Shown: positions 8,941-16,512 of the stretch, one piece after another | Layout: each line of letters starts with the position of its first letter | How positions within the stretch are numbered: the stretch's first letter is position 1 | Source of the DNA: Poriferisodalis sp965204125 | GTDB lineage: Bacteria; Actinomycetota; Acidimicrobiia; Acidimicrobiales; Poriferisodalaceae | DNA: 64,000 nucleotides | Direction: 5' to 3' | Assembly (NCBI RefSeq): GCF_965204125.1 | Contig: NZ_OZ241968.1 | Span: 744,001 to 808,000 of the forward strand | Notes under the pieces: generated by a model | Database searches by the model: none | The model's input: only the letters and a program-made list of their open reading frames with translations | Told to the model about the DNA's origin: nothing | Position numbers and translations under genes: made by a program

Positions 8941-10137
8941 GTGAGTGCCTCAGGTGTCGATGGCGGCCTGCGTGGCCGCACGGCCGTTGCAGGTGTCGGC
9001 GAGACCACCTACTACAAGCGTGGCCAGTCAACCGATCCTGAATTCGTGCTGGTCGTGAAGGCGATCTTGGCGGCATGCGAAGACGCGGGCATCAGCCCAC
9101 GCGAGATCGACGGGTTCTGCTCGTACAGCAACGACCGCAACACCCCTGCCCGGCTGGCCAACGCCCTCGGCCTCGAAGAGCTGCGCTACTCGAACATGCA
9201 GTGGGGCGGCGGGGGCGGCGGCGCTGCAGCCGTCGTGCAGAACGCCGCCAGCGCCGTTCATGCGGGCTCTGCCAACGTCGTGGTGGCCTACCGGGGTCTG
9301 GCCCAGGGCCAGTTCGGCCGCTTCGGCCAGGGCGGGCGCCGACCGGCGGTGCGGGGCGAGTTCGCCTACACACTCCCCTACGGCGTCATGAGCCCGGCCC
9401 AGATGTACGCGATGCGCACCACCCGGCTCATGTGGGAGCACGGCATCGACCGGTCCACCATGCGGGCGGTGGCGCTGGCTGCGTATCACCACGCCCAAAA
9501 CAATCCCCGGGCGGTCATGTACGGCCGCCCGCTGGATGCCGAGACCTACGACTCGTCCCGCTGGATCACCGAACCGTTCCGGCTGTACGACTGCTGCCTC
9601 GAGAACGACGGCGGTGCCGCCATGATCGTCACCTCAGCCGAGCGGGCCGCCGATCTCAGCGACACGCCGGTGCTGGTGCTGGCGGCCCAGCAGAGCGGTG
9701 GGCACCGCTCGGGCGCGTGGGTCCACAATCCGACCGACTACGCGACCTCCAGCTTCAAGCTCGGGGCGCAGCACCTCTACGAGCAGGCCGGCGTGACGCC
9801 CGACGACGTCGACGTGGTGCAGAGCTACGAAAACTTCACCGGTGCCGTGGTGATGAGCCTCATCGAGCACGGTCTGTGCACCTACGAGAACGCCAACGAG
9901 GTGCTGACGTTCGAGAACCTGCGAGCGGACGGGGGGAGCATCCCGCTGAACACCAGCGGCGGCAACCTTGCCGAGTGCTACATGCACGGGCTCGGCATGC
10001 AGATCGAGGCGGTGCGGCAGGTCCGCGGCGACTCCACCAACCAGGTGCCGAACGTGAACGTGTCGCTCTCCAACGCCGGACCGATGGTCGAGATCGCCTC
10101 CACTGCGATCTACGGCACCGCTGAGGCGCTGGGATGA
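8941..10137 (+). CDS. thiolase-like lipid-transfer protein (SCP-x/Ltp2 group)
   Basis: A 398-residue thiolase-fold protein. A GTG at 8941 is preferred over the upstream TTG at 8923. It shows thiolase-superfamily blocks (N-D-G-G-A-A-M-I-V ~215; Q-S-Y-E-N-F-T-G; N-T-S-G-G-N-L-A-E-C-Y-M-H-G ~340). At the usual nucleophile position there is only a glycine-rich M-Q-W-G-G-G-G run, so the classical thiolase cysteine appears to be missing. The stop overlaps the next start (ATGA), which is a DUF35 protein. This pairing resembles Ltp2/DUF35 aldolase complexes of side-chain degradation. Activity as a retro-aldolase is an inference. Confidence 0.8.
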   Translation: MSASGVDGGLRGRTAVAGVGETTYYKRGQSTDPEFVLVVKAILAACEDAGISPREIDGFCSYSNDRNTPARLANALGLEELRYSNMQWGGGGGGAAAVVQNAASAVHAGSANVVVAYRGLAQGQFGRFGQGGRRPAVRGEFAYTLPYGVMSPAQMYAMRTTRLMWEHGIDRSTMRAVALAAYHHAQNNPRAVMYGRPLDAETYDSSRWITEPFRLYDCCLENDGGAAMIVTSAERAADLSDTPVLVLAAQQSGGHRSGAWVHNPTDYATSSFKLGAQHLYEQAGVTPDDVDVVQSYENFTGAVVMSLIEHGLCTYENANEVLTFENLRADGGSIPLNTSGGNLAECYMHGLGMQIEAVRQVRGDSTNQVPNVNVSLSNAGPMVEIASTAIYGTAEALG

Positions 10138-10592
10138 GCGCGCTCGCCGAGGCCAGCTACCTGCCGGAAGGCCTCACCCAGCCTGCTCCGATGCGCGACG
10201 AGATGGACGCGCCGTACTGGGAGGGCACCCGCGCGCACGAGTTGCGAGTGCAGCGCTGCGCCGACTGCGGCACCCACCAATGGGGGCCCGACTGGGTGTG
10301 CCATGCCTGCCAGTCGCTCAATGTCGAGTGGGTGACTGTCGAGCCCACAGCGCGCATCTACTCCTGGCAGCGCGTGCATCACCCTGTGCATCCGGCGCTG
10401 GCCGACCACGGCCCGTACATCGTGGTGCTGGTCGAACTGCCCCACGCCGACAACCTGCGCATGCTCGGCAACCTGCTCGGCGATCCCATGCAGGACATCG
10501 TCATCGGCAGCGATGTCGAAGCCGTCTTCGAAGACCACGACAACGGCAACCCGCCGTACACACTCGTCCACTGGCAGGTCACCAACGGCTGA
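10134..10592 (+). CDS. DUF35 / rubredoxin-like OB-fold protein
   Basis: A 152-residue acyl-CoA-binding partner protein. A zinc ribbon (C-A-D-C-G ... C-H-A-C, residues ~40-60) is followed by an OB-fold (A-R-I-Y-S-W-Q-R-V-H-H-P ... Y-I-V-V-L-V-E-L). Such DUF35 proteins bind the CoA substrate for thiolase-fold partners. The four-base overlap with the preceding thiolase-like gene supports a complex. No enzymatic residues are expected in this subunit. Confidence 0.85.
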   Translation: MSALAEASYLPEGLTQPAPMRDEMDAPYWEGTRAHELRVQRCADCGTHQWGPDWVCHACQSLNVEWVTVEPTARIYSWQRVHHPVHPALADHGPYIVVLVELPHADNLRMLGNLLGDPMQDIVIGSDVEAVFEDHDNGNPPYTLVHWQVTNG

Positions 10593-10598
10593 CGTGCT

Positions 10599-11051
10599 CT
10601 ATCGATCGGGCACGCCGGTCGCGGATGCGGGATGGACTTGTAGCTGGGTGTGTTGAGCGAGCGCTGTGAAATCACGGTCGGCGTGCAGCACTTCTGCACC
10701 GTTTCTGATGGCAAGCGCAGCAATGAGGCAGTCGATCATGTTGCGCACCGTTGCGCCAGACCGTCGGCACGTTCGGTACAGCAGCGCGGCTCGCTGGTAA
10801 TCGACCGAATTGGTCGAAATCAACTTCGCACGACCGAGCAATGCACGCAGCCGAGCGAGATGCGCCTCGTCACGGGCACCCGCCAGCACTTCCATGCGGA
10901 CGGCATCACAGGTGAGCACGCCACCCACGAGCGCAGACTCGACTGCGTCGGCGATCGCGTCATCGCTCCCGCGCAAGAACGCGACCCATGCCGACGTCTC
11001 AATGAGCACTGCTTCCGCCGGTTGACCGGCACTGCCAGCGAGCTGTGTCAC
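10599..11051 (-). CDS. vapC: PIN-domain ribonuclease toxin (VapC-like)
   Basis: A ~150-residue PIN-domain protein, the likely toxin of a VapBC module. Acidic metal ligands are visible in L-I-E-T-S-A-W (the first aspartate position is glutamate), in the M-E-V-L-A-G segment, in N-M-I-D-C-L-I-A-A-L-A, and in H-A-D-R-D-F-T-A-L, the typical order for PIN nucleases. The GTG start at 11051 overlaps the antitoxin stop (GTGA), giving the usual antitoxin-toxin coupling. The E for D change at the first site is worth noting. Target RNA is unknown. Confidence 0.85.
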   Translation of the reverse strand: MTQLAGSAGQPAEAVLIETSAWVAFLRGSDDAIADAVESALVGGVLTCDAVRMEVLAGARDEAHLARLRALLGRAKLISTNSVDYQRAALLYRTCRRSGATVRNMIDCLIAALAIRNGAEVLHADRDFTALAQHTQLQVHPASATGVPDR

Positions 11052-11257
11052 AGGTGCTCGACGCGGCCTCCACGCATGGCTTCCAGGTCGCCGTCCCAAC
11101 CGGTGCCGCGCATGGCGAGTGCGTCCTCAAGCGACATCGGTTCCTCGGAGGCAAGTTCCAGCGCGAAGTTCACTGCTGCCCGCTTGCTGCTGAGCCCGTA
11201 GCGCTGCATGACGCGCATGCACGCAGCCTCGTCGATGTCGATGTTTGTGCGCGCCAT
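11048..11257 (-). CDS. vapB: VapB-like antitoxin
   Basis: A 69-residue antitoxin upstream of the PIN toxin. The start at M-A-R-T-N-I-D-I-D-E (11257) is chosen over an ATG six codons earlier. The first 40 residues form a ribbon-helix-helix-like DNA-binding segment (T-N-I-D-I-D ... L-S-S-K-R-A-A-V-N-F-A-L). The C-terminal part, with M-R-G-T-G-W-D-G-D-L, is the usual toxin-neutralising tail. It is expected to repress its own promoter, which lies in the AT-rich stretch just upstream (11258-11290). Confidence 0.85.
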   Translation of the reverse strand: MARTNIDIDEAACMRVMQRYGLSSKRAAVNFALELASEEPMSLEDALAMRGTGWDGDLEAMRGGRVEHL

Positions 11258-11332
11258 ACACCAACAATACACCAAACTCCTGCCGACCAGACCGAGGCGT
11301 CCGTGGTTTCTGCAGCGCGCGGCCGCGGCGGA

Positions 11333-11740
11333 TCAGCCGTGCTTGTCGGGGCCGGCCTTGGTGATGTGGAAGCGGACCAGGCAGCGCTTGTCCTCCACCA
11401 TCGCGCGGCGGTAGTCGTCCCAGTCGGGGTGCTCGCCCTGCAGCGTGCGGTAGTACTCGACCAGCGGATCGAGGGCGGCCTCGCCGGAGATGATCTCGGC
11501 CTGGCACTCGAGCTGGACCCAGCGGCCCAGCCATTTCTCGGGGAATACACACAGCCACGACTGCGGATCGCGATGCAGGTTCTTGACCTTGAAGGCCGTG
11601 TCCCGTGTGCTCATCACCACGGTGTCGTCGACGACGGCCAACGTCACCGGCGACAGCTGTGGTGTGCCGTCGCGTGCCTTGGTGGCCAGCACAGCGCGGT
11701 CGTTCTTGCGCACGTAGTCGAGTGCCTTCGAGATCTCCAT
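11333..11740 (-). CDS. PPOX-class F420-dependent oxidoreductase
   Basis: A 135-residue split-barrel protein of the pyridoxamine-5'-phosphate-oxidase-like class, of the actinobacterial F420-binding type. Typical sequence blocks are A-V-L-A-T-K-A-R-D-G-T-P-Q-L-S-P-V, V-V-M-S-T-R-D-T-A-F-K-V-K-N-L and V-Q-L-E-C-Q-A-E-I-I. The start at 11740 gives a normal N-terminus (M-E-I-S-K-A-L-D-Y-V). The frame stays open through the upstream tandem repeat to 11977, but that arginine/proline-rich extension looks non-coding. It is divergent from an LLM-class oxidoreductase, another family that often uses F420. The substrate is unknown. Confidence 0.8.
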   Translation of the reverse strand: MEISKALDYVRKNDRAVLATKARDGTPQLSPVTLAVVDDTVVMSTRDTAFKVKNLHRDPQSWLCVFPEKWLGRWVQLECQAEIISGEAALDPLVEYYRTLQGEHPDWDDYRRAMVEDKRCLVRFHITKAGPDKHG

Positions 11741-11746
11741 GCGCGC

Positions 11747-11842
11747 AGCCTCGCACATACGAGCCCCGGCGATCAGGGCTGGCGACCCGACCCGAGCCTC
11801 GGACATGCGAGTCCGCGCGTTCAGGGCCGGCGACCCGGGCTG
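11747..11842. repeat. two tandem 48-bp imperfect repeats
   Basis: Two adjacent 48-bp units (11747-11794 and 11795-11842) match at about 38 of 48 positions. Shared blocks are AGCCTCG, ACAT, TCAGGG and GGCGACCCG. A degraded third start (AGGCCCGCGCAT) follows at ~11843. They fill the space between two divergent oxidoreductase genes. Because 48 is a multiple of three, the minus-strand frame reads through as a 16-residue peptide repeat joined to the PPOX gene, so a coding role is possible but less likely than an intergenic one. Confidence 0.7.
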
Positions 11843-11871
11843 AGGCCCGCGCATTTCGCGAGACTGCTGCC

Positions 11872-12858
11872 ATGAAGATCTCTGCCGCGTTCCCGCCCGT
11901 GCCCGAGACGCCGGACCACATCGTGCTGGCCGAGGAGCTGGGCTACGAGACCGCCTGGGTGTACGACACGCCGGCACTGCAGCTCGACGTCTGGATGACG
12001 CTCGCGCTGGCTGGAGTCCGCACCGAGCGCATTCGCTTGGGTCCGGGCGTGCTGATTCCCTCGCTGCGTCACCCGATGACCACGGCTTCAGCCATCGCGA
12101 CGCTGGTCGGGCTCGTCGGGCCCGAACGGGTCATCATCGGCGCCGGCACCGGCTTCACCGGCCGGCGGGCCATGGGCCAGAAGCCGCTCCGCTGGGCCGA
12201 CTTCCCCCAGATGGTTGCCGATACCCAAGCACTGCTGCGGGGCGAGATCGTCGAGGTCGACGGCAGGGCGGCACGCATGCTCCACTGGCCGGGCCAAGCG
12301 GTGGAGCGGCCGATCGAGGTGCCATGGATCGTGGCGGTGAACGGCCCCAGGGGCCTCGCCGCAGCGGCCGAGATGGGCTGCGGTGTGTTCACCTCACGGC
12401 CCCGCCCCGATGCCGACTACACCGGCATCGACGACGTGATCCTGCTCGGCTTCGGCACGATCCTGGACGACGACGAAACCGTCGACTCGCCGCGGGCGCT
12501 CGACACGGCCGGTCCTGGCGTGAGCGTGGCCTACCACGCCTTCCTCGAACAGCGAGACGCCCGGCTCGACACCTTCCCCAATGCAGACCGCTTCGCAGAG
12601 ATCACCGGCGACATGGACCCGGACACGCTGCACCTGTCGCTGCACGAGGGCCACCTCACCCAGCTGAATGCCATCGACCGCCAGGTGCTCACCACCGAGT
12701 CGCTGCGGATCGCCCCGTTCGTATGCCACGCCGGCGAGGTGCCCGAGCGCATGGAACGGCTCGCGGCCGCAGGCATCACCGAAGTCTCGTTCCAGCCCAT
12801 GGGCAACGTAGAACGCGAACTGCGCGCCTTCGCCGCAGCCGCCGGCCTCCCCAGCTGA
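11872..12858 (+). CDS. LLM-class flavin/F420-dependent oxidoreductase
   Basis: A 328-residue luciferase-like TIM-barrel oxidoreductase. Family signs are the N-terminal strand M-K-I-S-A-A-F-P-P, A-E-E-L-G-Y-E-T-A-W-V-Y-D, the gating loop R-I-R-L-G-P-G-V-L-I-P-S-L-R-H-P, and I-I-G-A-G-T-G-F-T-G-R-R. The start is the first ATG after the repeat region. F420 rather than FMN is likely given the actinobacterial context and the neighbouring PPOX protein, but the sequence alone does not settle the cofactor. Substrate unknown. Confidence 0.83.
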   Translation: MKISAAFPPVPETPDHIVLAEELGYETAWVYDTPALQLDVWMTLALAGVRTERIRLGPGVLIPSLRHPMTTASAIATLVGLVGPERVIIGAGTGFTGRRAMGQKPLRWADFPQMVADTQALLRGEIVEVDGRAARMLHWPGQAVERPIEVPWIVAVNGPRGLAAAAEMGCGVFTSRPRPDADYTGIDDVILLGFGTILDDDETVDSPRALDTAGPGVSVAYHAFLEQRDARLDTFPNADRFAEITGDMDPDTLHLSLHEGHLTQLNAIDRQVLTTESLRIAPFVCHAGEVPERMERLAAAGITEVSFQPMGNVERELRAFAAAAGLPS

Positions 12859-12908
12859 ACGGCACGGGGCGCACCGGCCAGCACTTGCCATCTGGCACTA
12901 TCAGGGCG

Positions 12909-13583
12909 ATGAACCCGGATCCGCGGGAAGATCCCGACGGCCCCGACGAGCTGAGCTTTGCGGAGGCAGGCATCGAGTCGCCGCTGACCACCGCCGAGCT
13001 ATGCCGCGTGGTCGGCAGCCGGGTCCGCGAACTCCGCCAAGCCTTGAATATGACGATGTCGGCGTTCGCCAACGATGCCGGCATCTCGCTGGGGATGCTC
13101 TCCAAGATCGAGCACGGCCAGAGCGCCCCCAGCCTGTCGACGCTGGCCCGCCTCGCCGGAACGGCGAAGGTGCCCGTGACCGCATTGTTCCGGGGACTCG
13201 ACGAGGAGCACGACCTGGTCATCGTGCGAGCGGGCGAAGGCCATGAGATCCACCACGACCGAGGCGGGCCGGACCGGCTGTACCAGGATCTCGGCACGCT
13301 GCGAGGACCCAACCGGGTCATCGAGCCGATGATCACCACCATCACCGAGCCGGGAGGCGTGTTCCCGCTCTACCAGCACCCCGGAGTGGAGTTCCTCCAC
13401 GTGCTGGAGGGATCGCTCAACTACGGCTACGGCGGCAAGGCCTACCTGCTCAACACCGGCGACACCATGCAGATCCATGGCGAGGTGGCCCACGGCCCGG
13501 TCGAGCTCGTCGAATTGCCAGTGCGGTTCATCTCCATCAAGGTGTACCCCGCCAGCGAGTCGCGCGGCGCGGCGGGAGGGTGA
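12909..13583 (+). CDS. XRE-family regulator with C-terminal cupin domain
   Basis: A 224-residue transcription factor: an N-terminal helix-turn-helix (residues ~35-90, with M-S-A-F-A-N-D-A-G-I-S-L-G-M-L-S-K-I-E) joined to a cupin sensor domain (~130-215, with Y-Q-H-P-G-V-E-F-L-H-V-L-E-G and the second cupin motif G-D-T-M-Q-I-H-G-E-V-A-H). The cupin histidines and glutamate can bind a metal or small ligand. XRE-cupin regulators commonly control amine, betaine or polyamine genes. Placement just ahead of the Amt-tdm-tmm segment suggests a role there, which is an inference. Confidence 0.87.
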   Translation: MNPDPREDPDGPDELSFAEAGIESPLTTAELCRVVGSRVRELRQALNMTMSAFANDAGISLGMLSKIEHGQSAPSLSTLARLAGTAKVPVTALFRGLDEEHDLVIVRAGEGHEIHHDRGGPDRLYQDLGTLRGPNRVIEPMITTITEPGGVFPLYQHPGVEFLHVLEGSLNYGYGGKAYLLNTGDTMQIHGEVAHGPVELVELPVRFISIKVYPASESRGAAGG

Positions 13584-13587
13584 GGCA

Positions 13588-13815
13588 ATGGGCTTGATGT
13601 TCATCGCCGACTGGATCAGCGACACCGGCTTCGCGCGCCGGAGCCTCCTTCTGTGGATCCTGCTGGCGGCAGCGGTCGGCCTCACGTACTGGGAATGCCG
13701 CGAACGCGGCTACCGGCAGACCGTCATGCTGTGGTGGGTGTCCTTCGTGGCCATCACCCATGTGGTGGGCTACATCATCCTGCGTCTTGTTGCACGCCCG
13801 CCACGAGGCGACTGA
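13588..13815 (+). CDS. small two-segment membrane protein, unknown
   Basis: A 75-residue protein starting four bases after the XRE-cupin gene, with a GGGAGGGTGAGG ribosome site inside that gene's end. Two hydrophobic segments are visible (L-L-L-W-I-L-L-A-A-A-V-G-L at ~20-32 and V-S-F-V-A-I-T-H-V-V-G-Y-I-I-L at ~50-65), separated by a charged loop (E-C-R-E-R-G-Y-R-Q). I do not recognise it. Co-transcription with the regulator is likely from spacing. Confidence 0.55.
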   Translation: MGLMFIADWISDTGFARRSLLLWILLAAAVGLTYWECRERGYRQTVMLWWVSFVAITHVVGYIILRLVARPPRGD

Positions 13816-13847
13816 TCCCACCAGCCAGCGACCCGAAGGACACCACA

Positions 13848-14252
13848 ATGCCTGATGACGGGTTGATCCCCCCCGAGCCGCCCGACGGATCGAAGGGCCT
13901 GATCGGCCGCCTGAACGCGATGCCTGGTCGGCCGCTGCTGCTGATCGTCGTCGGCGTGATCCTGGCCATCCTGCTCATCTTCGCCCCGGGAAGCTGCTCC
14001 GGTGTCGACCTCGAGGAGAACGAGGCAGTCGCCATAGCCCGCGCCGAGCTCGACGGCCATCCCGACGGCTTCACGCCTGAACGCACCGAGGCCAAGGTGC
14101 TCCGCCAGGGCTTCCCCCCGACGCCCTATTGGGTTGTGGTCTTCACGGTCCCAGACCCCGACGGCGGGTCCGAGGACTTCCTCCGCCACGCAGCGATCTG
14201 GGTGCACGCCGGCACCGGGGAGATCCGCGAAGTGCAGGTCGGCGACGGCTGA
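13848..14252 (+). CDS. membrane-anchored protein with PepSY-like domain, unknown
   Basis: A 134-residue protein with a cytoplasmic proline-rich head, one membrane helix (residues ~30-45, L-L-L-I-V-V-G-V-I-L-A-I-L-L-I-F) and an external domain of ~85 residues. The latter (E-N-E-A-V-A-I-A-R-A-E-L-D-G ... Y-W-V-V-V-F-T-V-P ... A-A-I-W-V-H-A-G-T-G-E-I) has the strand-helix pattern of PepSY-like modules, but I cannot confirm this. Its ligand and role are unknown. It is separated from the Amt gene by 255 bp containing no other gene. Confidence 0.5.
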   Translation: MPDDGLIPPEPPDGSKGLIGRLNAMPGRPLLLIVVGVILAILLIFAPGSCSGVDLEENEAVAIARAELDGHPDGFTPERTEAKVLRQGFPPTPYWVVVFTVPDPDGGSEDFLRHAAIWVHAGTGEIREVQVGDG

Positions 14253-14507
14253 TCAGAACAGCCGGGCTGAACACACGACGTCAGTCGCATTTGCACCTCT
14301 GCAGTACGGGCGCTGACCAACCGCTCGGGCGTTGATCGCGCGCGCCGCACAAGCGGGCTCTGCCAAAACCGCCCACGACGTTCAAATTCCACCCATGCCG
14401 CGGGTGATGTCAAGGCGAACATTGCGAACCTGTTACGGTTTCCCCCAATTGGTCTGGCGCCCGGGTTGTTGGGGACTCAGCGCAAACCGAACATGGGGGG
14501 AGGCGCG

Positions 14508-15896
14508 ATGGATACCTCTGTTGTGTTTACGGAGGCTTATTACTTCTTCACGGTCGCGATCATGTGGCTATTGCACGTCGGCTTCATGACGTATGAAGCC
14601 GGCGTCAGCCGTCGAAAGAACGTCATGTCGACGGCCATGAAGAACATCATGACGATCGCCGTCGTGACGCCGACGTTCTATTACGTCGGTTGGTACGTGT
14701 ACTTCTGCATGCAGGAGGGCCTCAAGTTCACGGGTTCGCCAGATGGCAACAGCCCGGCAGGACTCGATGGGCTGTTCTTCTGCGGCGACCAGTACGGCTT
14801 GCCGTGGGACGGCTCCGCTGGACCGAACCTCGGCGACAACATCACGGGCGTCTTCTGGGCGGCCTTCGTACTGTTCTCGTGGACGACCGGCTCGATCATG
14901 TCCGGCTCGGTGCTGGAGCGAATCCGAATCTCGGCCTACCTCTGGCTCACCGCCCTCATGGGCGGCATCGTCTGGGTGGTTGCAGCCGCCTGGGGTTGGA
15001 GCTACGGCGGCTGGCTCGGCGTGCACTTCGGCTACCACGACTTCGCCGCTTCTGGCGTTGTCCACGGCGTCTCCGGCATCTTCGCCTTGGGCGTGCTCTT
15101 CAACCTCGGGCCGAGAATCGGCCGCTACGACTCGAATGGCGGTACACGGGCATTCAAGCCTCACAACCTCCATCTGACGTTGATGGGGCTGATGATCATC
15201 TTCACGGCGTTCTACGCGTTCTACGCGGCGTGCCTGGCGATCACGGCCGACACCACGCCTGGCTGGGCGAATATCTACTTCAACCCGGCCACGCTGTCGG
15301 CGATCACCTACACCATCACGATGGGCTTCGCAGGCGGTTTCGCCGGCGGCTACATCTTCGCCAAGGGCGATCCGTTCTGGACCATTTCCGGTGGTCTGGC
15401 CGGCGTGGTGGCTGTCTCGGCCGGCGCCGACATCTACAGCCCGAACCTCGTGTTGATCCTGGCGTTCTTCTCGGCCGGTCTTGCCTACTCCGTGGGCAAC
15501 TGGATCGAGCAGAAGGCCCGCATCGACGACGCAGTCGGCGCGGTGTCAGTGCACGGTGTCATGGGCTTCTGGGGAGTCATGGCCGTCGGCATCTTTGCCG
15601 GGGGCTACCCGACAGGGCCAGCGGGAGTGACGACCAGCTTTCTGGGCCAGCTCGTGGGCGCAGCGGCGATCTTCGCACTGGCGTTCGTCACCGGCTATGT
15701 GGCTTCGTGGATCTTGAAGAAGCTGAACCTGCTTCGGGTGCCGCCCGAGGTGGAGGTCGAGGGCCTCGATATGGCCGAGTTCGAGACGGACTTCTATCCG
15801 GAGTTCGGCCGAGCTACTGAGCCCATCGTTCACGCTGACGGGTCCGAGGGGGACGCAGACGAAACGCTGCGGGCCGACCTCGCCGCCAACCGCTAA
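14508..15896 (+). CDS. Amt/MEP-family ammonium or methylammonium transporter
   Basis: A 462-residue Amt-family channel with about eleven membrane segments. The ATG at 14508 is chosen for its GGGGGGAGG ribosome site; an upstream TTG would only add a basic tail. Family landmarks are the twin-histidine positions F-A-A-S-G-V-V-H-G-V-S-G (~185) and A-V-S-V-H-G-V-M-G-F-W-G (~350), and the aromatic gate near T-G-S-I-M-S-G. The conserved pore aspartate and GxG turns are less standard than in E. coli AmtB, with a long Trp-rich segment early on. Amt proteins also carry methylammonium. Next to tdm, tmm and gmaS, a role in recovering ammonium or methylamine is likely. Confidence 0.85.
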   Translation: MDTSVVFTEAYYFFTVAIMWLLHVGFMTYEAGVSRRKNVMSTAMKNIMTIAVVTPTFYYVGWYVYFCMQEGLKFTGSPDGNSPAGLDGLFFCGDQYGLPWDGSAGPNLGDNITGVFWAAFVLFSWTTGSIMSGSVLERIRISAYLWLTALMGGIVWVVAAAWGWSYGGWLGVHFGYHDFAASGVVHGVSGIFALGVLFNLGPRIGRYDSNGGTRAFKPHNLHLTLMGLMIIFTAFYAFYAACLAITADTTPGWANIYFNPATLSAITYTITMGFAGGFAGGYIFAKGDPFWTISGGLAGVVAVSAGADIYSPNLVLILAFFSAGLAYSVGNWIEQKARIDDAVGAVSVHGVMGFWGVMAVGIFAGGYPTGPAGVTTSFLGQLVGAAAIFALAFVTGYVASWILKKLNLLRVPPEVEVEGLDMAEFETDFYPEFGRATEPIVHADGSEGDADETLRADLAANR

Positions 15897-15901
15897 GTCG
15901 G

Positions 15902-16033
15902 GTGTCCGCCTCGTGGTTGCAGTTCATTCTTGCGATTGTCGTCATGTACCTGCTGGTTGCGGCCGTCGGGTACTGGGGCAAGCAGAAGCGAGCGCAGCAA
16001 GAGGCACCAGGACACGACCGACACGATCACTGA
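15902..16033 (+). CDS. 43-residue single-helix membrane protein
   Basis: A GTG-started frame of 43 residues beginning five bases after the Amt stop, translationally coupled by position. It is one hydrophobic helix (W-L-Q-F-I-L-A-I-V-V-M-Y-L-L-V-A-A-V-G-Y) followed by a basic turn (K-Q-K-R) and a His/Asp-rich tail (G-H-D-R-H-D-H), which could bind a metal. I do not recognise it. It is the first of three tiny membrane proteins behind amt. Confidence 0.6.
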   Translation: MSASWLQFILAIVVMYLLVAAVGYWGKQKRAQQEAPGHDRHDH

Positions 16034-16059
16034 CATCGTTCAGGACTAAGGAGGACTGA

Positions 16060-16275
16060 ATGAACACCTTCCCGTACGACAGTTGGGAAGCCGCTCTCGA
16101 GGCAGCCGACGGCACGACCGGGTACTTCACTTGGGGTCCCGGTGGCAATACGGGCTCGTACGTCCTTGCCATCATCGGGATCGCTGTTTCCGTGGTGGCG
16201 GCATTTCTCGTGACCTACCGCGAGGACAGGCTGCTGAACCATGCAGCTGACCGTCTCGCTGACAAGTACAGCTAG
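16060..16275 (+). CDS. 71-residue single-helix membrane protein
   Basis: Starts at ATG 16060 after a strong AAGGAGGACTGA site. Residues ~1-30 are soluble and aromatic/acidic (Y-D-S-W-E-A-A-L-E ... Y-F-T-W-G-P-G-G), then one membrane helix (V-L-A-I-I-G-I-A-V-S-V-V-A-A-F-L-V) and a charged tail (Y-R-E-D-R-L-L-N-H-A-A-D-R-L-A-D-K-Y). Gene spacing and identical ribosome-site style tie it to amt. Not recognised. Confidence 0.65.
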   Translation: MNTFPYDSWEAALEAADGTTGYFTWGPGGNTGSYVLAIIGIAVSVVAAFLVTYREDRLLNHAADRLADKYS

Positions 16276-16285
16276 GAGGACTGAC

Positions 16286-16414
16286 ATGGCTCGACGCAAG
16301 CAGATTGAATTCCAAGGGCTGCAAGGTCATAGCAAGGCTGTCGAGATGGGGGTGGTGGTCTTCACCATCGCCTGCATCGTCTTCTCGATCATCGCCATCC
16401 AGGTCGTCGGCTGA
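16286..16414 (+). CDS. 42-residue single-helix membrane protein
   Basis: A 42-residue frame started by ATG 16286, ten bases after the previous stop, with an AGGAGGACTGAC site. A basic amphipathic head (A-R-R-K-Q-I-E-F-Q-G-L-Q-G-H-S-K) leads into one hydrophobic helix (V-V-V-F-T-I-A-C-I-V-F-S-I-I-A-I-Q-V-V). Third of the set behind amt; a strong hairpin follows. Function unknown; a membrane-complex subunit is the natural guess. Confidence 0.6.
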   Translation: MARRKQIEFQGLQGHSKAVEMGVVVFTIACIVFSIIAIQVVG

Positions 16415-16446
16415 CAGCAGTCAGCAGGCGCACCACAACCAACGCG

Positions 16447-16484
16447 GCAGACGCCGCGCCGCCCACCGGCGACGCGGCGTCTGC
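16447..16484 (+). terminator. hairpin after the amt unit
   Basis: A perfect 12-bp inverted repeat, GCAGACGCCGCG (16447-16458) and CGCGGCGTCTGC (16473-16484), with a 14-base loop. It lies 32 bases after the third small membrane gene and before the next start at 16513. There is no T-run, so it may attenuate rather than fully stop transcription into the tdm unit. Confidence 0.6.
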
Positions 16485-16512
16485 TGGCGCGCTCAGGCAA
16501 TAGGTTGAGACC

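Noticed and set aside
11747..11842. A CRISPR array.
   Set aside because: Only two imperfect adjacent units with no spacers and no cas genes nearby.
11741..11977. An N-terminal extension of the PPOX oxidoreductase through the tandem repeat.
   Set aside because: The added residues are Arg/Pro/Ala-rich without family similarity, and a good start exists at 11740; kept only as an alternative.
14427..14440. AACC-N6-GGTT inverted repeat upstream of amt as a nitrogen-regulator site.
   Set aside because: Arms are only four bases and do not match a known GlnR or AmtR box well enough to call.
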